Virus record (IMG/VR): IMGVR_UViG_3300011113_000123
Location: 93,581-157,580 of that record
From: a virus
Length of the DNA stretch: 64,000 nt
Direction: 5' to 3' (one strand)
Below, piece by piece: positions 45,615 to 54,530 of this stretch. How positions within the stretch are numbered: the first letter of the stretch is position 1; each line of letters begins with the position of its first letter. The notes below the pieces were generated by a model, which searched no databases, was not told the DNA's origin, and was given only the letters and a program-made list of their open reading frames with translations. The position numbers and the translations under genes are program-made.

Positions 45615-47313
45615 ATTGATAGTGCGGCGTTACTCTTTGAATGTAGCTTTGTACGAACGGATCAACTACGAACATTGGGAAGTTCTGTCCCGCAATGTTA
45701 TCGCCTTCAGTGTTCGACGCAGACTCAGATGCTTGCGATGAGTTGTTGTTGACAACTACTGGTGCGCCGCCGCCTGCTGCTGGTGGAGCAGGAGTTTCAG
45801 GAGGAGCTGGTGGTGTTGTTGCAGCAGGTGCCGCTGCTGGTGTTCCAGCGGGCGCGCCCTGCGATTCTGTTCCTTGTACAGTTTGTGCGCCGCCAGTAGA
45901 CATTTGAGTTTTAGGAGCACTTCCTTTCGACATAACGAAATTGCGCGCTTCTGACTCTTGGCCGGACGCAGCAATTTCAGCAGCTTTCTTTTTATCTGAT
46001 GGAGACAGAGCAGCATATGCAGCAGCAACTTCAGGATGATTCAGCATCCAGTGTTGGGCTGTAGTCGTATTAAGCGGTTCTCCTCCTGTAGAAGTTCGTG
46101 CTGGTGCTCCTGCTGGAGCAGGAGCTGGCGCAGCTCCACCACCAGCAGCTGGAGAAGCTGGAGCTGGAGCACCAGTAGGAGCAGTTTCAGGAGCGGGAGC
46201 TGCTGGAGCAGGAGTCGGGCTTCCTACTCTTTCTCCCGCTGGCACTACGTTTAGACCCGCGCCACCTTCACCTGCTCCAGTAGAAGCGGACGATGCAGCA
46301 TCAGGAGTTGCTCTTGCTGATTCTGTTGCTTTATCAATAGTTGGTGCTGCTGGAGCAGCAGGAGTTGTAGGCGTTCCTGTCGATGGTCTTACTTCTTCTC
46401 CAGTTTTGAAATTGAAAGTTTTACCTTTATCTGGATGACCATCTTTGATGATTGTTATCAGATCAGGGCTTCCTGGTACAGTCTTTATTTCGTTTCCAGC
46501 AGGTCGTAGTCCTTTACTCTGAAGAAATTCACCAAGGCTTTGATTACGAGATGCTCTAGTTTCACCTACGCGATTTCTAGCAGCTTCCGACGCATCCTTT
46601 TGTGTTTTCTGCAGCTCCTTATATTCGTCGGTTGCTTCACGCTCTCTGATCTTTTCTTTGATACCAAACTTTTTTTCTAACCAATCACCAATAGCAGCAG
46701 AAGCAAATACTGCTGCTGCGAATGCTCCAGATGCGCCTAGGATTCCTGCGACGATTGGATTAGTGATAGCCATTCCTAATCCACGTGCGAGCGTAGTTGC
46801 TGTGTTAGTAGCACCTTTTGCAAGCGTCTTAATTCCAAGAAGACCAGCAAGAGCATCTATGAAATCAAAACGACTGTCGTTATCTTTTTTAGGATCGTCT
46901 GGTTTTGGTGGTTGTCCTGGTAGCGGAGGAAACTTATCTTCAAGAGATAGTTTTCCAGCAGAACCAGTCGTACCCATAGCAGTAACGTTTCGTACGAAGT
47001 CTAAACGCGAAGCTGTAAGATCGCTGCTAAGAGTTTTGAAACGAACACTGATATCGCGATTCAAATTCTTGAACGATTTAATCAAAGCAACAAATGATCT
47101 AACTATATTCTGCGACGTTTCTTGAAGACGTCCAATCTCGCTCGTGAATACTTTCAGCGTTTCGATAACAGACGACACCATTGAATCCGAAAGCATCGTT
47201 GACGATATTTTCTGAACATTATCGTTTGCCGAGCGTTCTTGTGTTCCGAAGAATGCGCTGACACCAGGAAGATTCATTTTCTTTCCTGGTGATACTAGAT
47301 TAGAAATAGCCAT
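45613..47313 (-). CDS. Virion structural protein, Pro/Ala-rich
   Basis: A 566-aa protein. Residues ~1-150 are helical and polar (SSVIETLKVFTSEIGRLQET...), ~170-200 form a glycine/alanine hydrophobic stretch (NPIVAGILGASGAFAAAVFA), ~300-400 and ~480-530 are Pro/Ala/Gly-rich linkers around a small helical segment (LNHPEVAAAYAALSPSDKKK), and the C-terminus ends VDPFVQSYIQRVTPHYQ. Last gene of the minus-strand morphogenesis block, directly following the 918-aa lysin. Same linker composition as that protein. Function not recognised; a tail-tube or hub-associated component is likely from position. Confidence 0.5.
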   Translation of the reverse strand: MAISNLVSPGKKMNLPGVSAFFGTQERSANDNVQKISSTMLSDSMVSSVIETLKVFTSEIGRLQETSQNIVRSFVALIKSFKNLNRDISVRFKTLSSDLTASRLDFVRNVTAMGTTGSAGKLSLEDKFPPLPGQPPKPDDPKKDNDSRFDFIDALAGLLGIKTLAKGATNTATTLARGLGMAITNPIVAGILGASGAFAAAVFASAAIGDWLEKKFGIKEKIREREATDEYKELQKTQKDASEAARNRVGETRASRNQSLGEFLQSKGLRPAGNEIKTVPGSPDLITIIKDGHPDKGKTFNFKTGEEVRPSTGTPTTPAAPAAPTIDKATESARATPDAASSASTGAGEGGAGLNVVPAGERVGSPTPAPAAPAPETAPTGAPAPASPAAGGGAAPAPAPAGAPARTSTGGEPLNTTTAQHWMLNHPEVAAAYAALSPSDKKKAAEIAASGQESEARNFVMSKGSAPKTQMSTGGAQTVQGTESQGAPAGTPAAAPAATTPPAPPETPAPPAAGGGAPVVVNNNSSQASESASNTEGDNIAGQNFPMFVVDPFVQSYIQRVTPHYQ

Positions 47314-50069
47314 TAGAATAACCTCATAGCTCTACCCATAGCGAAACCTGCAGCTGCTGTAGCTACAACGTCGAATGGATTGAACTGTCCAGTGTTAGGT
47401 CTTTGTGTGTTCTGTAATGAGCTTCCACGATGCACTGTTTTCGTATGCATCATGGTTCTATTGTTATTCATTACGACGAGCTGTGGTCCCTGTGGTCTTG
47501 AGTTTTCTGCCATAGCTTGACGAGCAGACCCTTCTGCCATAGTTTTTCCTTGTGCTACCGCGGTTGGAGCCGATGGTGCTCCCGCAGGTGCGCCTGGAGA
47601 TGATGGTGCTTGATAGTTACTGCCGCCCATCTTTTCTACGTGCGGAGGATCGAACGATGCGTGTGGTCTGTGTAATCCATACTTACGTAGAAACGGATCG
47701 AGCGCAGGACCAGGCGAAACGTCAACAGCTTGTCCGCGACCATGCGATGATCCGCGACCAGATCCTTGCACAGTATGCTGTTTTCCTTTGTACGTAATCG
47801 TTACAGTTTGCGCTGGTCGTGCTGGACTGTATATGCCTGGTTCACGATATACGTTTGCTCTTACCCATAACTGCGCTTGATAATCGTCTCCACGATATGC
47901 GGAGTTAACACGAACAGGCTGACCATATTCTTTAACAGCAGCATACAGTCTCTTCAGTAGATCAGGATCAACTTTCGACAGGTCTGCCGCAGATCCTACC
48001 TGAAGATTAGATGGGCGTTCACCAGTAGGAGCAGCCGCTCCCGCATTTGGTGTTCCTGGAGACGGAGCCATTGCTCGTTCTGGTACGCCAGGAGGAGGAG
48101 CACCAGTAGCCGCAGGTGGCGTAGGGCCAGCAGCCGCAGGAGCAGATGGAGCAGCACCAGGTGCAGCAGGAGCAGTAGTCTCAGCTGTTATTTCTCCTGG
48201 TCTGATTCCTTGTTGTTGAGCATACTGGGAACCAAGTCGTGTAATGTTAGCAACGCCGCCGCGATCTCTAACTGCATACCATGGTCCACGTTCCAGACCA
48301 GCAGGTCCTCTTCGCTTCATTAACTCAAGCGAGAAATCAACCTGCTGTTTCCAGTTCGCAGCAGAAGGCGGTTGCTTATAACGCTGCATGAATTCAGCAG
48401 CCATGCCACCTGGTGCAATCTTAGTTGGATCAGGAGAGCCTGAATAAAGCTGATAAGGACCGAAAGAATAACCCCTCGCGTCTCTGTTACCAAACGTAGC
48501 AGCTCCGATCGTATTAGGATTCAATCCTTCGTACGCAGCAATACCAAGAGCCATGTTTGGATTAACACCCATCGCTTGCGCTTTGGATACGATGTACTGC
48601 GCGACTTCCTTAACAGATGGATTGCCGCCTGGGCTTGGCGCGCCAGGAGTTCCTGGTGATGGAGCCATCGCGCGAGCGGGAACACCAGCCGGCGGAGGAG
48701 CTGGAGCTGCTGGAGCCATAGCACCTGGAGCACCTGGAGCCGCACCAGCCTGAGGAGCGGGAGCAGCGGGAGCGCCAGGAAGCGGAGCTACGCCACTGCG
48801 ATCAACAGCTACAGATCCACCTTCAGCTGAAGCCATAGAAAAGTGCATAGCGTCTTTCGACGAACGCCAGTTTCCGCCCCAACCCAATCCATACTTAGCA
48901 GCCATCTGCGCAACGTTAGATGGCATATCTGTTACTAGACCCTTAGGAGGGAATGTATGTGGATTAGTGCTAGGATTAATATCAATCGCTACGCCAAGCG
49001 AGTGAAAGCTCTTCTGACCCGTGCCAGCGATATTACGATTAGCATATCCACCGATGCTCTTAATCGTGTATCCACTATTTTCTAGTTCGTCTACGAATCC
49101 CTTGAAGTTGTTAGCATACTGCTCAGCAACAACGAATTTCTTTTTGCTGATAGGAGTCGTCAGCTCAACCATTCCTGGAACAGATGAACGCTGTGCACCT
49201 GGAGATGGCTCTGTTCCTGTAGGACCTGGAGCTGGCGGTGGTGCTGCAGAAGGAGCTGTTCCTCCACCGCCAGTGACTGCACGATACGCTGCACCAGCAG
49301 CTAATCCACCTATCGCACCAAGAGCAGCCATTTTCTTTATGCTGCTTCTGTTGCGATCTTCACGAGCTTGAAGTATACGCTCGCGTCTTTCCATAACAGC
49401 AGCGCGATCAGTTTCTCTTAGCTTAGGACGACGACCCGCTGCGCGTGATGCTCCTACTGCACGAGCAGCAGATCCGCGCTTAGGCTTCGATACAGCTCCT
49501 CCCGCGCGTGTGGGAGCGCGCGCACCCGTCAGGGCTTCAATGACTTTATCTTGGAGTTCTTCGTTTTGCTTTACTAGCTGCTCGACAATCTGATGATGCT
49601 TGTCAATCAAATTCTTCATAGTCAGTTCAATTTGACCAAACATCTCTGGCATTTTTTGCAGAACTTTATCATGCGATCTTGCGATTGCACTTGTGCCGGA
49701 AATGATCTTACGGAGTTCGCTATTAACTGCGCTCATTCTAGCTGGTGATGCCGTAGCTTTAGGAACAGCATCACGTACACGATCAGCCATTTGATCTTTG
49801 CTACGCAGCATCGCAGCGATAGCAGGCGGAGCAGGAGCACCATCTTTATCTACAATGGTATCACCTGGACCGTAGTAGAACTTCTGCTTTCCCAGCGCAC
49901 CAGCAACCTTGGAAAGACCTTTACGCTTTTTCTTCTGCTCTTTGACGACTGGAGGGTCAGCAGGAGTTGGCGGCTGCTGAGCGATGGCTGCAGCAGCTTG
50001 TTGTTTCGCCTTATCACTTCCCTTTTCTAAAATGGCGCGAAGAATCTCTTCGTCATTTCTGTCAGCCAT
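47313..50069 (-). CDS. Virion cell-wall hydrolase with two M15 peptidases and a transglycosylase
   Basis: A 918-aa modular protein. After a basic N-terminal region (to ~270) come: M15-type peptidase 1 (~300-415; SFHSLGVAIDIN with Zn ligands and later MHFSM), a lytic-transglycosylase/lysozyme-like domain (~480-610; MALGIAAYEGLNPNTIGAA, FGPYQLYSG), and M15-type peptidase 2 (~690-815; VNSAYRGDDYQAQLW, GSSHGRGQAVDVSPG, DPPHVEKMG). They are joined by Pro/Ala-rich linkers containing the repeated AMAPSPGTP. Such a set would cut both glycan and peptide bonds of peptidoglycan during DNA injection. The gp5 homologue here lacks a lysozyme domain, so this protein probably replaces it. Confidence 0.75.
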   Translation of the reverse strand: MADRNDEEILRAILEKGSDKAKQQAAAAIAQQPPTPADPPVVKEQKKKRKGLSKVAGALGKQKFYYGPGDTIVDKDGAPAPPAIAAMLRSKDQMADRVRDAVPKATASPARMSAVNSELRKIISGTSAIARSHDKVLQKMPEMFGQIELTMKNLIDKHHQIVEQLVKQNEELQDKVIEALTGARAPTRAGGAVSKPKRGSAARAVGASRAAGRRPKLRETDRAAVMERRERILQAREDRNRSSIKKMAALGAIGGLAAGAAYRAVTGGGGTAPSAAPPPAPGPTGTEPSPGAQRSSVPGMVELTTPISKKKFVVAEQYANNFKGFVDELENSGYTIKSIGGYANRNIAGTGQKSFHSLGVAIDINPSTNPHTFPPKGLVTDMPSNVAQMAAKYGLGWGGNWRSSKDAMHFSMASAEGGSVAVDRSGVAPLPGAPAAPAPQAGAAPGAPGAMAPAAPAPPPAGVPARAMAPSPGTPGAPSPGGNPSVKEVAQYIVSKAQAMGVNPNMALGIAAYEGLNPNTIGAATFGNRDARGYSFGPYQLYSGSPDPTKIAPGGMAAEFMQRYKQPPSAANWKQQVDFSLELMKRRGPAGLERGPWYAVRDRGGVANITRLGSQYAQQQGIRPGEITAETTAPAAPGAAPSAPAAAGPTPPAATGAPPPGVPERAMAPSPGTPNAGAAAPTGERPSNLQVGSAADLSKVDPDLLKRLYAAVKEYGQPVRVNSAYRGDDYQAQLWVRANVYREPGIYSPARPAQTVTITYKGKQHTVQGSGRGSSHGRGQAVDVSPGPALDPFLRKYGLHRPHASFDPPHVEKMGGSNYQAPSSPGAPAGAPSAPTAVAQGKTMAEGSARQAMAENSRPQGPQLVVMNNNRTMMHTKTVHRGSSLQNTQRPNTGQFNPFDVVATAAAGFAMGRAMRLF

Positions 50070-50072
50070 CTA

Positions 50073-50249
50073 TTACCTTTTTTCTTGTTCGGCTCTAAGT
50101 TTCTCAAGATAATCCATAAGCATCTTGACGTAGATATCCCTCTCCCACGGAATCATTCCATCTATGTCACTCAGCGAGTATTTGTGGTGCTGCATTAACG
50201 AAAAGTTGGTTTGGTAATAATTCGCAAGCGTATTATGAGAGAGGACCAT
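50073..50249 (-). CDS. 51: Baseplate hub protein gp51-like (58 aa)
   Basis: A 58-aa ORF. NYYQTNFSLMQHHKYSLSDI and DGMIPWERDIYVKMLMDYLE are the conserved core of the short baseplate-hub assembly proteins (gp51 type) in T4-like phages. It overlaps gp26 by one base (TAATG) and is followed three bases later by the 918-aa gene. Confidence 0.6.
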   Translation of the reverse strand: MVLSHNTLANYYQTNFSLMQHHKYSLSDIDGMIPWERDIYVKMLMDYLEKLRAEQEKR

Positions 50250-50956
50250 TAAAAAAAATCAGCCATTCCCTCCAGCGTCACCGTATCTTCCTGACCACAC
50301 CCTCTGCACTTGTAGCTGAACGTATGGCGCAGTTTTGGCATAGTCTCGATGAACTCCATGATCTTACTGAACTGAGTATTGTTCAGCGACTCAATGAACT
50401 CTAGCGAATCATCCAGATTGTCTGGCTCGTATATGTTTTCTTCGTCATACACACATACGATACACTTAGCGAGCATCTCGATTTCGTTAGCTCCTTCGGT
50501 CACCATCTTAACGTCGGTGAGCGTAGGATAACGCATTTCAAGACCGAGCTTATCGTCGAGCTGGATCTTATTAGTATGTCCAGGTTTCTTTTCGACTTTC
50601 ACCTGTTCCAGATTGATTTCTACAGGAGTAACCGCTTCACACTCGATTCCTTGATAGTTTTTGCCACCAATGTGTCGATATTCGAGCTTTACGATTTCTC
50701 CCACAGACTTTGCTCTGATATTAAGGAACACATATTCCAGATCAAAGTACGGCAGATCATCTACTTTTACATCGTCGATAATACACGACGCGATAACGTT
50801 CTTGACTGCATCAATCATATCCAACGGATCTTCTGATTGTGTAGCCATGAGCAATGCTTTTTCTTCTTTCACCAGGAACGGTCTGTATTGAATTCTTTTC
50901 CCAGTTGATGGCAGATTCAAAGAGAATTGCGGAGTAGCAAGTTTAGGTAAAGCCAT
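50249..50956 (-). CDS. 26: Baseplate hub protein gp26-like
   Basis: A 235-aa protein. FLVKEEKALLMATQSEDPLD, YRHIGGKNYQGIECEAVTPV and LDDKLGLEMRYPTLTDVKMV follow the T4 baseplate protein family (PF12322, gp26), ending with a four-Cys zinc-ribbon-like segment (YKCRGCGQEDTVTL). GAGGTGATCAC is the ribosome-binding site. Confidence 0.75.
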   Translation of the reverse strand: MALPKLATPQFSLNLPSTGKRIQYRPFLVKEEKALLMATQSEDPLDMIDAVKNVIASCIIDDVKVDDLPYFDLEYVFLNIRAKSVGEIVKLEYRHIGGKNYQGIECEAVTPVEINLEQVKVEKKPGHTNKIQLDDKLGLEMRYPTLTDVKMVTEGANEIEMLAKCIVCVYDEENIYEPDNLDDSLEFIESLNNTQFSKIMEFIETMPKLRHTFSYKCRGCGQEDTVTLEGMADFF

Positions 50957-50977
50957 TATGTGATCACCTCATATGTG

Positions 50978-51694
50978 TTATAGAGCACCAGCACCTGGAT
51001 TATTCTTAAGGAACTGATTATAATCCTGAACGTTTTTGTTGTTATTGAAATCAGCTTGTGATCCAAAGTTCTTATTGAATTCTGTAGCATAACGATAGCG
51101 GATTTCTACTTGTAGCTTGGCGTATCCTTCGTCAGTCCAAGCCATTTGAATATCGTTGACTGTAATCGGAAAAGCTTCGTGAAGTGTTACCGTAGTCTGT
51201 AGCTCGTACTCGGCTCCAGAAGTATTACCACTCGCGTCTCCTAGTGGATAAGAATACTGTAGAATCTGAATACGACCAATACCTTCTTCATAGTATCGTG
51301 TATCAAAGAATCCGGCGAATCCTGTTCCGTCGCTAGTACGATAGTGACCTATAAAGAAATCCTGCCATTTCATGAACGCTTCGCGCTCGCGCATGTCTTT
51401 CGACAGGATAATGGTCATAGATACTGGCTGCACGTTGAAACGATACGGAAGCGCGCGAACAGGACCATTATAGTTTTGATCCAACGTAACGAGCGTTCTA
51501 CCAGGTAGATTCACAGATTCAATACGAAAGCGCATTCCTCTTTCAACACCCGAACGACCTAGTGCGTTTGGTCGTATCTTTCCGCTTTTACTATAAGTAC
51601 CAGGACCACCGACGATAAATCCCTCGAAGTGAGATGTATGTGCGATGCTGCTCTTGCTGATAGCCGAATTAAATTCTGCGATATTAAATGGCAT
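50978..51694 (-). CDS. 54: Baseplate tail-tube initiator gp54-like
   Basis: A 238-aa protein of the tail-tube superfamily. GMRFRIESVNLPGRTLVTLD, NYNGPVRALPYRFNVQPVSM, SKDMREREAFMKWQDFFIG and TVTLHEAFPITVNDIQMAW are the usual tube-fold blocks. T4 gp54 is a tube-like protein that caps the baseplate and starts tube polymerisation. gp19 itself is expected elsewhere; distinction between tube and initiator is by gene context (with gp26, gp4, gp48). Confidence 0.65.
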   Translation of the reverse strand: MPFNIAEFNSAISKSSIAHTSHFEGFIVGGPGTYSKSGKIRPNALGRSGVERGMRFRIESVNLPGRTLVTLDQNYNGPVRALPYRFNVQPVSMTIILSKDMREREAFMKWQDFFIGHYRTSDGTGFAGFFDTRYYEEGIGRIQILQYSYPLGDASGNTSGAEYELQTTVTLHEAFPITVNDIQMAWTDEGYAKLQVEIRYRYATEFNKNFGSQADFNNNKNVQDYNQFLKNNPGAGAL

Positions 51695-52308
51695 TATTGA
51701 ATCCTGTTACGACTGTCGCGATAGATACGCGATTTATTAGCGCCTACGAATCTATCAAGAGGCAAGAACAAAGCCATTTCCCATTCTTTGGGTTCGATAA
51801 AGAAAAACTTAGATTTCACATTAGGAATAAGATATCGCTTGATACACGGTCTGAAGAAACGATACTTCGTCGCTTGTGCGAGTATGTTATAGGATATGCG
51901 CAGTCGCGTTGTTTCGTCGAGCTCTTGAGAAGATGCTGTAGCGTATAGAGCATCCATAAGTCTAGCGCGCAGTTGCAACGGAAGATAATGCAAATTAATT
52001 CCTAGGAACGAACCACGATTGGCTGCGAGCCCTGACGTGCGCGTCGATCCAATAGGAATTACGAGCGGGAATCTATCGTAGTATGGCAGCTTATCTTTAT
52101 GCTTAGGGTCATACTGGAAAAGATACATACGCCCTACCAACGGACGATTAGTCCAGCGCGATGGATCACTACGAATCAATCGAGTAGGAGGAACTGTTAC
52201 GTTGCGAGCTTGATTGCGGAACCAGTTGCGTGAGTCGCGCTTGATTGATGGGGTTACACCAGCGCGCATACCCTGCTGAAGCATTCTATCGAAGACGTAG
52301 CTTACCAT
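51694..52308 (-). CDS. Head/DNA-end protein, gp2-like candidate
   Basis: A 204-aa protein. GRMYLFQYDPKHKDKLPYYD, RFPLVIPIG, FLGINLHYLPLQLRARLMDAL and RPCIKRYLIPNVKSKFFFIE form a conserved set I recall from T4-like cyanophages, where it neighbours gp4. T4 gp2 protects DNA ends and lies next to gp4, so a gp2-like role is suggested by synteny; sequence alone does not prove it. One-base overlaps with both neighbours. Confidence 0.45.
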   Translation of the reverse strand: MVSYVFDRMLQQGMRAGVTPSIKRDSRNWFRNQARNVTVPPTRLIRSDPSRWTNRPLVGRMYLFQYDPKHKDKLPYYDRFPLVIPIGSTRTSGLAANRGSFLGINLHYLPLQLRARLMDALYATASSQELDETTRLRISYNILAQATKYRFFRPCIKRYLIPNVKSKFFFIEPKEWEMALFLPLDRFVGANKSRIYRDSRNRIQ

Positions 52309-52751
52309 TAGATCCCTAATTCCTTTTCCGTCAACACGACGAATTGCCAGTTACGATCAGCGCAATATTCTTTTGCTGCGTGCCACTTTGCACTATTTAT
52401 TCCAAAAGTCGCGACTTCTTTCAGATACTTCTTAGTATGTTGACCCTTCGCGCGCGGAGCTGGCGGAACGGCTTGCGCTCGTGGCTTTATCTCGATCATC
52501 TTCGTGACGACCTTACCATCCTTGTCGCGCATCTTAACAACGAAGTCGGGAAAGTATCTATGCCACTTACCATCCAACGGTGACTTGTATGGAATGAATA
52601 ATTCTTCTGAAGCCCACTGAATGATGTTTGGATTGGAGTCGAGATAACCCATGAAGCGTAGCTCCCACGAACTTCGATATACGATATTCGTGAAATCACC
52701 CTTATACTTCTGTGGATTGCGTGGTTGAAACTTGCCTCTGTATGCTGCCAT
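52308..52751 (-). CDS. 4: Head completion nuclease gp4-like
   Basis: A 147-aa protein. YRGKFQPRNPQKYKGDFTNI, VYRSSWELRFMGYLDSNPNI, IQWASEELFIPYKSPLDGKW, YFPDFVVKMRDKDGK and MIEIKPRAQ are a PD-(D/E)XK-like nuclease core (E, D, E-x-K) typical of T4 gp4, which is needed for head-tail joining. First gene of the minus-strand block; divergent from gp48. Confidence 0.8.
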   Translation of the reverse strand: MAAYRGKFQPRNPQKYKGDFTNIVYRSSWELRFMGYLDSNPNIIQWASEELFIPYKSPLDGKWHRYFPDFVVKMRDKDGKVVTKMIEIKPRAQAVPPAPRAKGQHTKKYLKEVATFGINSAKWHAAKEYCADRNWQFVVLTEKELGI

Positions 52752-52768
52752 ATGGCTATGTATTTCAA

Positions 52769-52776
52769 TATAAATA
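52769..52776 (+). promoter_or_regulatory. T4-like late promoter
   Basis: Exact TATAAATA, 24 bases before gp48, in the divergent intergenic space. Confidence 0.75.
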
Positions 52777-52800
52777 AGCTATAAGACGAAAGGATTACGA

Positions 52801-53937
52801 ATGCCCATATTAGGTCTAGCCACTCGCGCGGCCGCTTTCGCAGGATCGAGACTCCTAAGAAATAATAGAGTTGCAGCTACAGCTAGAACTGCAGCCGTTC
52901 TAGGCGCTGCTGCGGGGGTCGGATACGTCGTTTCTAATTTCAATGCAAGTAATCTAGGAACACCAAAACGCCCTGATCCTTATAGGGGCTCGTCTATGTG
53001 GTTCCCTATGGAGCTAGAAGAAATTGATCACTGGATCGAATTTACCGCTGTAGAAACACCTGCAGCAGGCTTGGCAGCCCTAGGAAATTTCTTAGGGAAT
53101 GATCTCGTAAGTAGAGGTTTACCTAAGCCTACTTTAGGAGGAACGATTCGTCTTCCTATGCCATCAAACCTTTCTACTGATTATAATCCTGATTATTCGC
53201 CAGCAGATTTAGGTCCTGTAGCAGGCATGGCTCTTAAGCCAGCAGAACAGGGAATGTATGGATTGAATTCTATGGGAGGAGCTTCTGCTCTAGGTCAAAA
53301 CTTAGCTGGTCTTGTTGGTGGCACTGGTCTTCTTGGTGGTACTGCTGGAGCAGTGACAGAATTCTTAGCAGGCTCTGGAGCAGCTGCTGGTGTTGCTGGC
53401 GCGCAAAGAGTAGCAGGTAACGAATTATTTGGTGCAGCACTAAAGGTCGCTGGCGGTGTAGCTGTTAATCCACATAAGATTGTGCTGTTTACTGGCGTCA
53501 ACTTCCGTGAACATCAGTTCTCATGGAAGCTATCCCCTAAGAATCGCGAAGAGTCTAATCGTATTAAGTCGATCGTAGATTCGTTCGTTTACTATTCACA
53601 TCCTCAGTACATAGCTGGCGGATTGTTCTTTAAATATCCCGAATTTTTTAATATCAAGTTCCGTCATCCAGATTATTTGTTCGAGATGCTTCCGTCGGTA
53701 TGTAAAGACGTTCGCGTGAACTTTCATGGTCAGGGATATCCAGGATATATTCGCGACTCCGACGGTAGAGGACCGCCAGCTCCAATAGAAGTTGAAATAT
53801 CACTTACGTTCCAGGAAATCGAAATCGTAACGAAAGATAATTTGAATATCAACGGTGGATTAAATACTAGCGGAACGTTTAGAACGACGCCAGGAGGTGA
53901 AGCTCCTGGTGGCGGACCAACAGGAGTTGGAGGATAA
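52801..53937 (+). CDS. 48: Baseplate tail-tube junction protein gp48-like
   Basis: A 378-aa protein. After a basic, Ala-rich N-terminus come WFPMELEEIDHWIEFTAVET, then a Gly/Ala-rich insertion (~130-215), then a tube-fold half (HKIVLFTGVNFREHQFSWKL, SIVDSFVYYSHPQYI, FRHPDYLFEML, VEISLTFQEIEIV) as in T4-like gp48. It links the baseplate to the tail tube. The C-terminal tail is Gly-rich. AAAGGATTACGA precedes the ATG and a late promoter lies upstream. Confidence 0.75.
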   Translation: MPILGLATRAAAFAGSRLLRNNRVAATARTAAVLGAAAGVGYVVSNFNASNLGTPKRPDPYRGSSMWFPMELEEIDHWIEFTAVETPAAGLAALGNFLGNDLVSRGLPKPTLGGTIRLPMPSNLSTDYNPDYSPADLGPVAGMALKPAEQGMYGLNSMGGASALGQNLAGLVGGTGLLGGTAGAVTEFLAGSGAAAGVAGAQRVAGNELFGAALKVAGGVAVNPHKIVLFTGVNFREHQFSWKLSPKNREESNRIKSIVDSFVYYSHPQYIAGGLFFKYPEFFNIKFRHPDYLFEMLPSVCKDVRVNFHGQGYPGYIRDSDGRGPPAPIEVEISLTFQEIEIVTKDNLNINGGLNTSGTFRTTPGGEAPGGGPTGVGG

Positions 53938-53939
53938 TC

Positions 53940-54530
53940 ATGGCCCTACTCTTTAGACCATATCCTACGATTGGTTATAGAATTCCTGGCGCAACTCGTT
54001 CTATTCCTGTTACTGATATCACTCGTCGCTTCACGCTTTCTAGTTTCTTACAGAACGCACAAGTTAACTTCGACGAGTATTATATTCAGGACGGCGAAAC
54101 ACCACAGGGCGTAGCATACGATTACTATGGTGACGTCACGCTCGACTGGGTCGTTTTGTTTTCTAACGAGATCCAAGATCCATATTATGAATGGCCTATG
54201 TCAAGCGAGAACTTTGATTCATATATCAAACAGAAATATGGTATGCAGTACGCATATCAAACGATACATCATTATGAATGGATCACACAACAGTCGCAGG
54301 TAATAGTTGAAAACGGCATTCAGAGAATCCTGCCAGAAAAGAAACTGATCGTAGACTACACTACATACCTAACTCTCACTGCGCCAGAGCGTAGAGCTGT
54401 AAGTATCTACGATCATGAAGCAGAGCTTAACGATGAGCGTAAAACAATCTATCTAATCGATCTCCATTATACCCAAATCTTTAAAGACCAGCATCCGTTT
54501 ATTTTCACTGAAGGTGCATTCGTTAGATGA
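53940..54530 (+). CDS. 53: Baseplate wedge protein gp53-like
   Basis: A 196-aa protein, the same length as T4 gp53. DITRRFTLSSFLQNAQVNFD, EYYIQDGETPQGVAYDYYGD and LDWVVLFSNEIQDPYYEWPM are the LysM-like wedge blocks of gp53, followed by HYEWITQQSQ. gp53 joins wedges around the hub. Its stop overlaps the next start. Confidence 0.85.
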   Translation: MALLFRPYPTIGYRIPGATRSIPVTDITRRFTLSSFLQNAQVNFDEYYIQDGETPQGVAYDYYGDVTLDWVVLFSNEIQDPYYEWPMSSENFDSYIKQKYGMQYAYQTIHHYEWITQQSQVIVENGIQRILPEKKLIVDYTTYLTLTAPERRAVSIYDHEAELNDERKTIYLIDLHYTQIFKDQHPFIFTEGAFVR

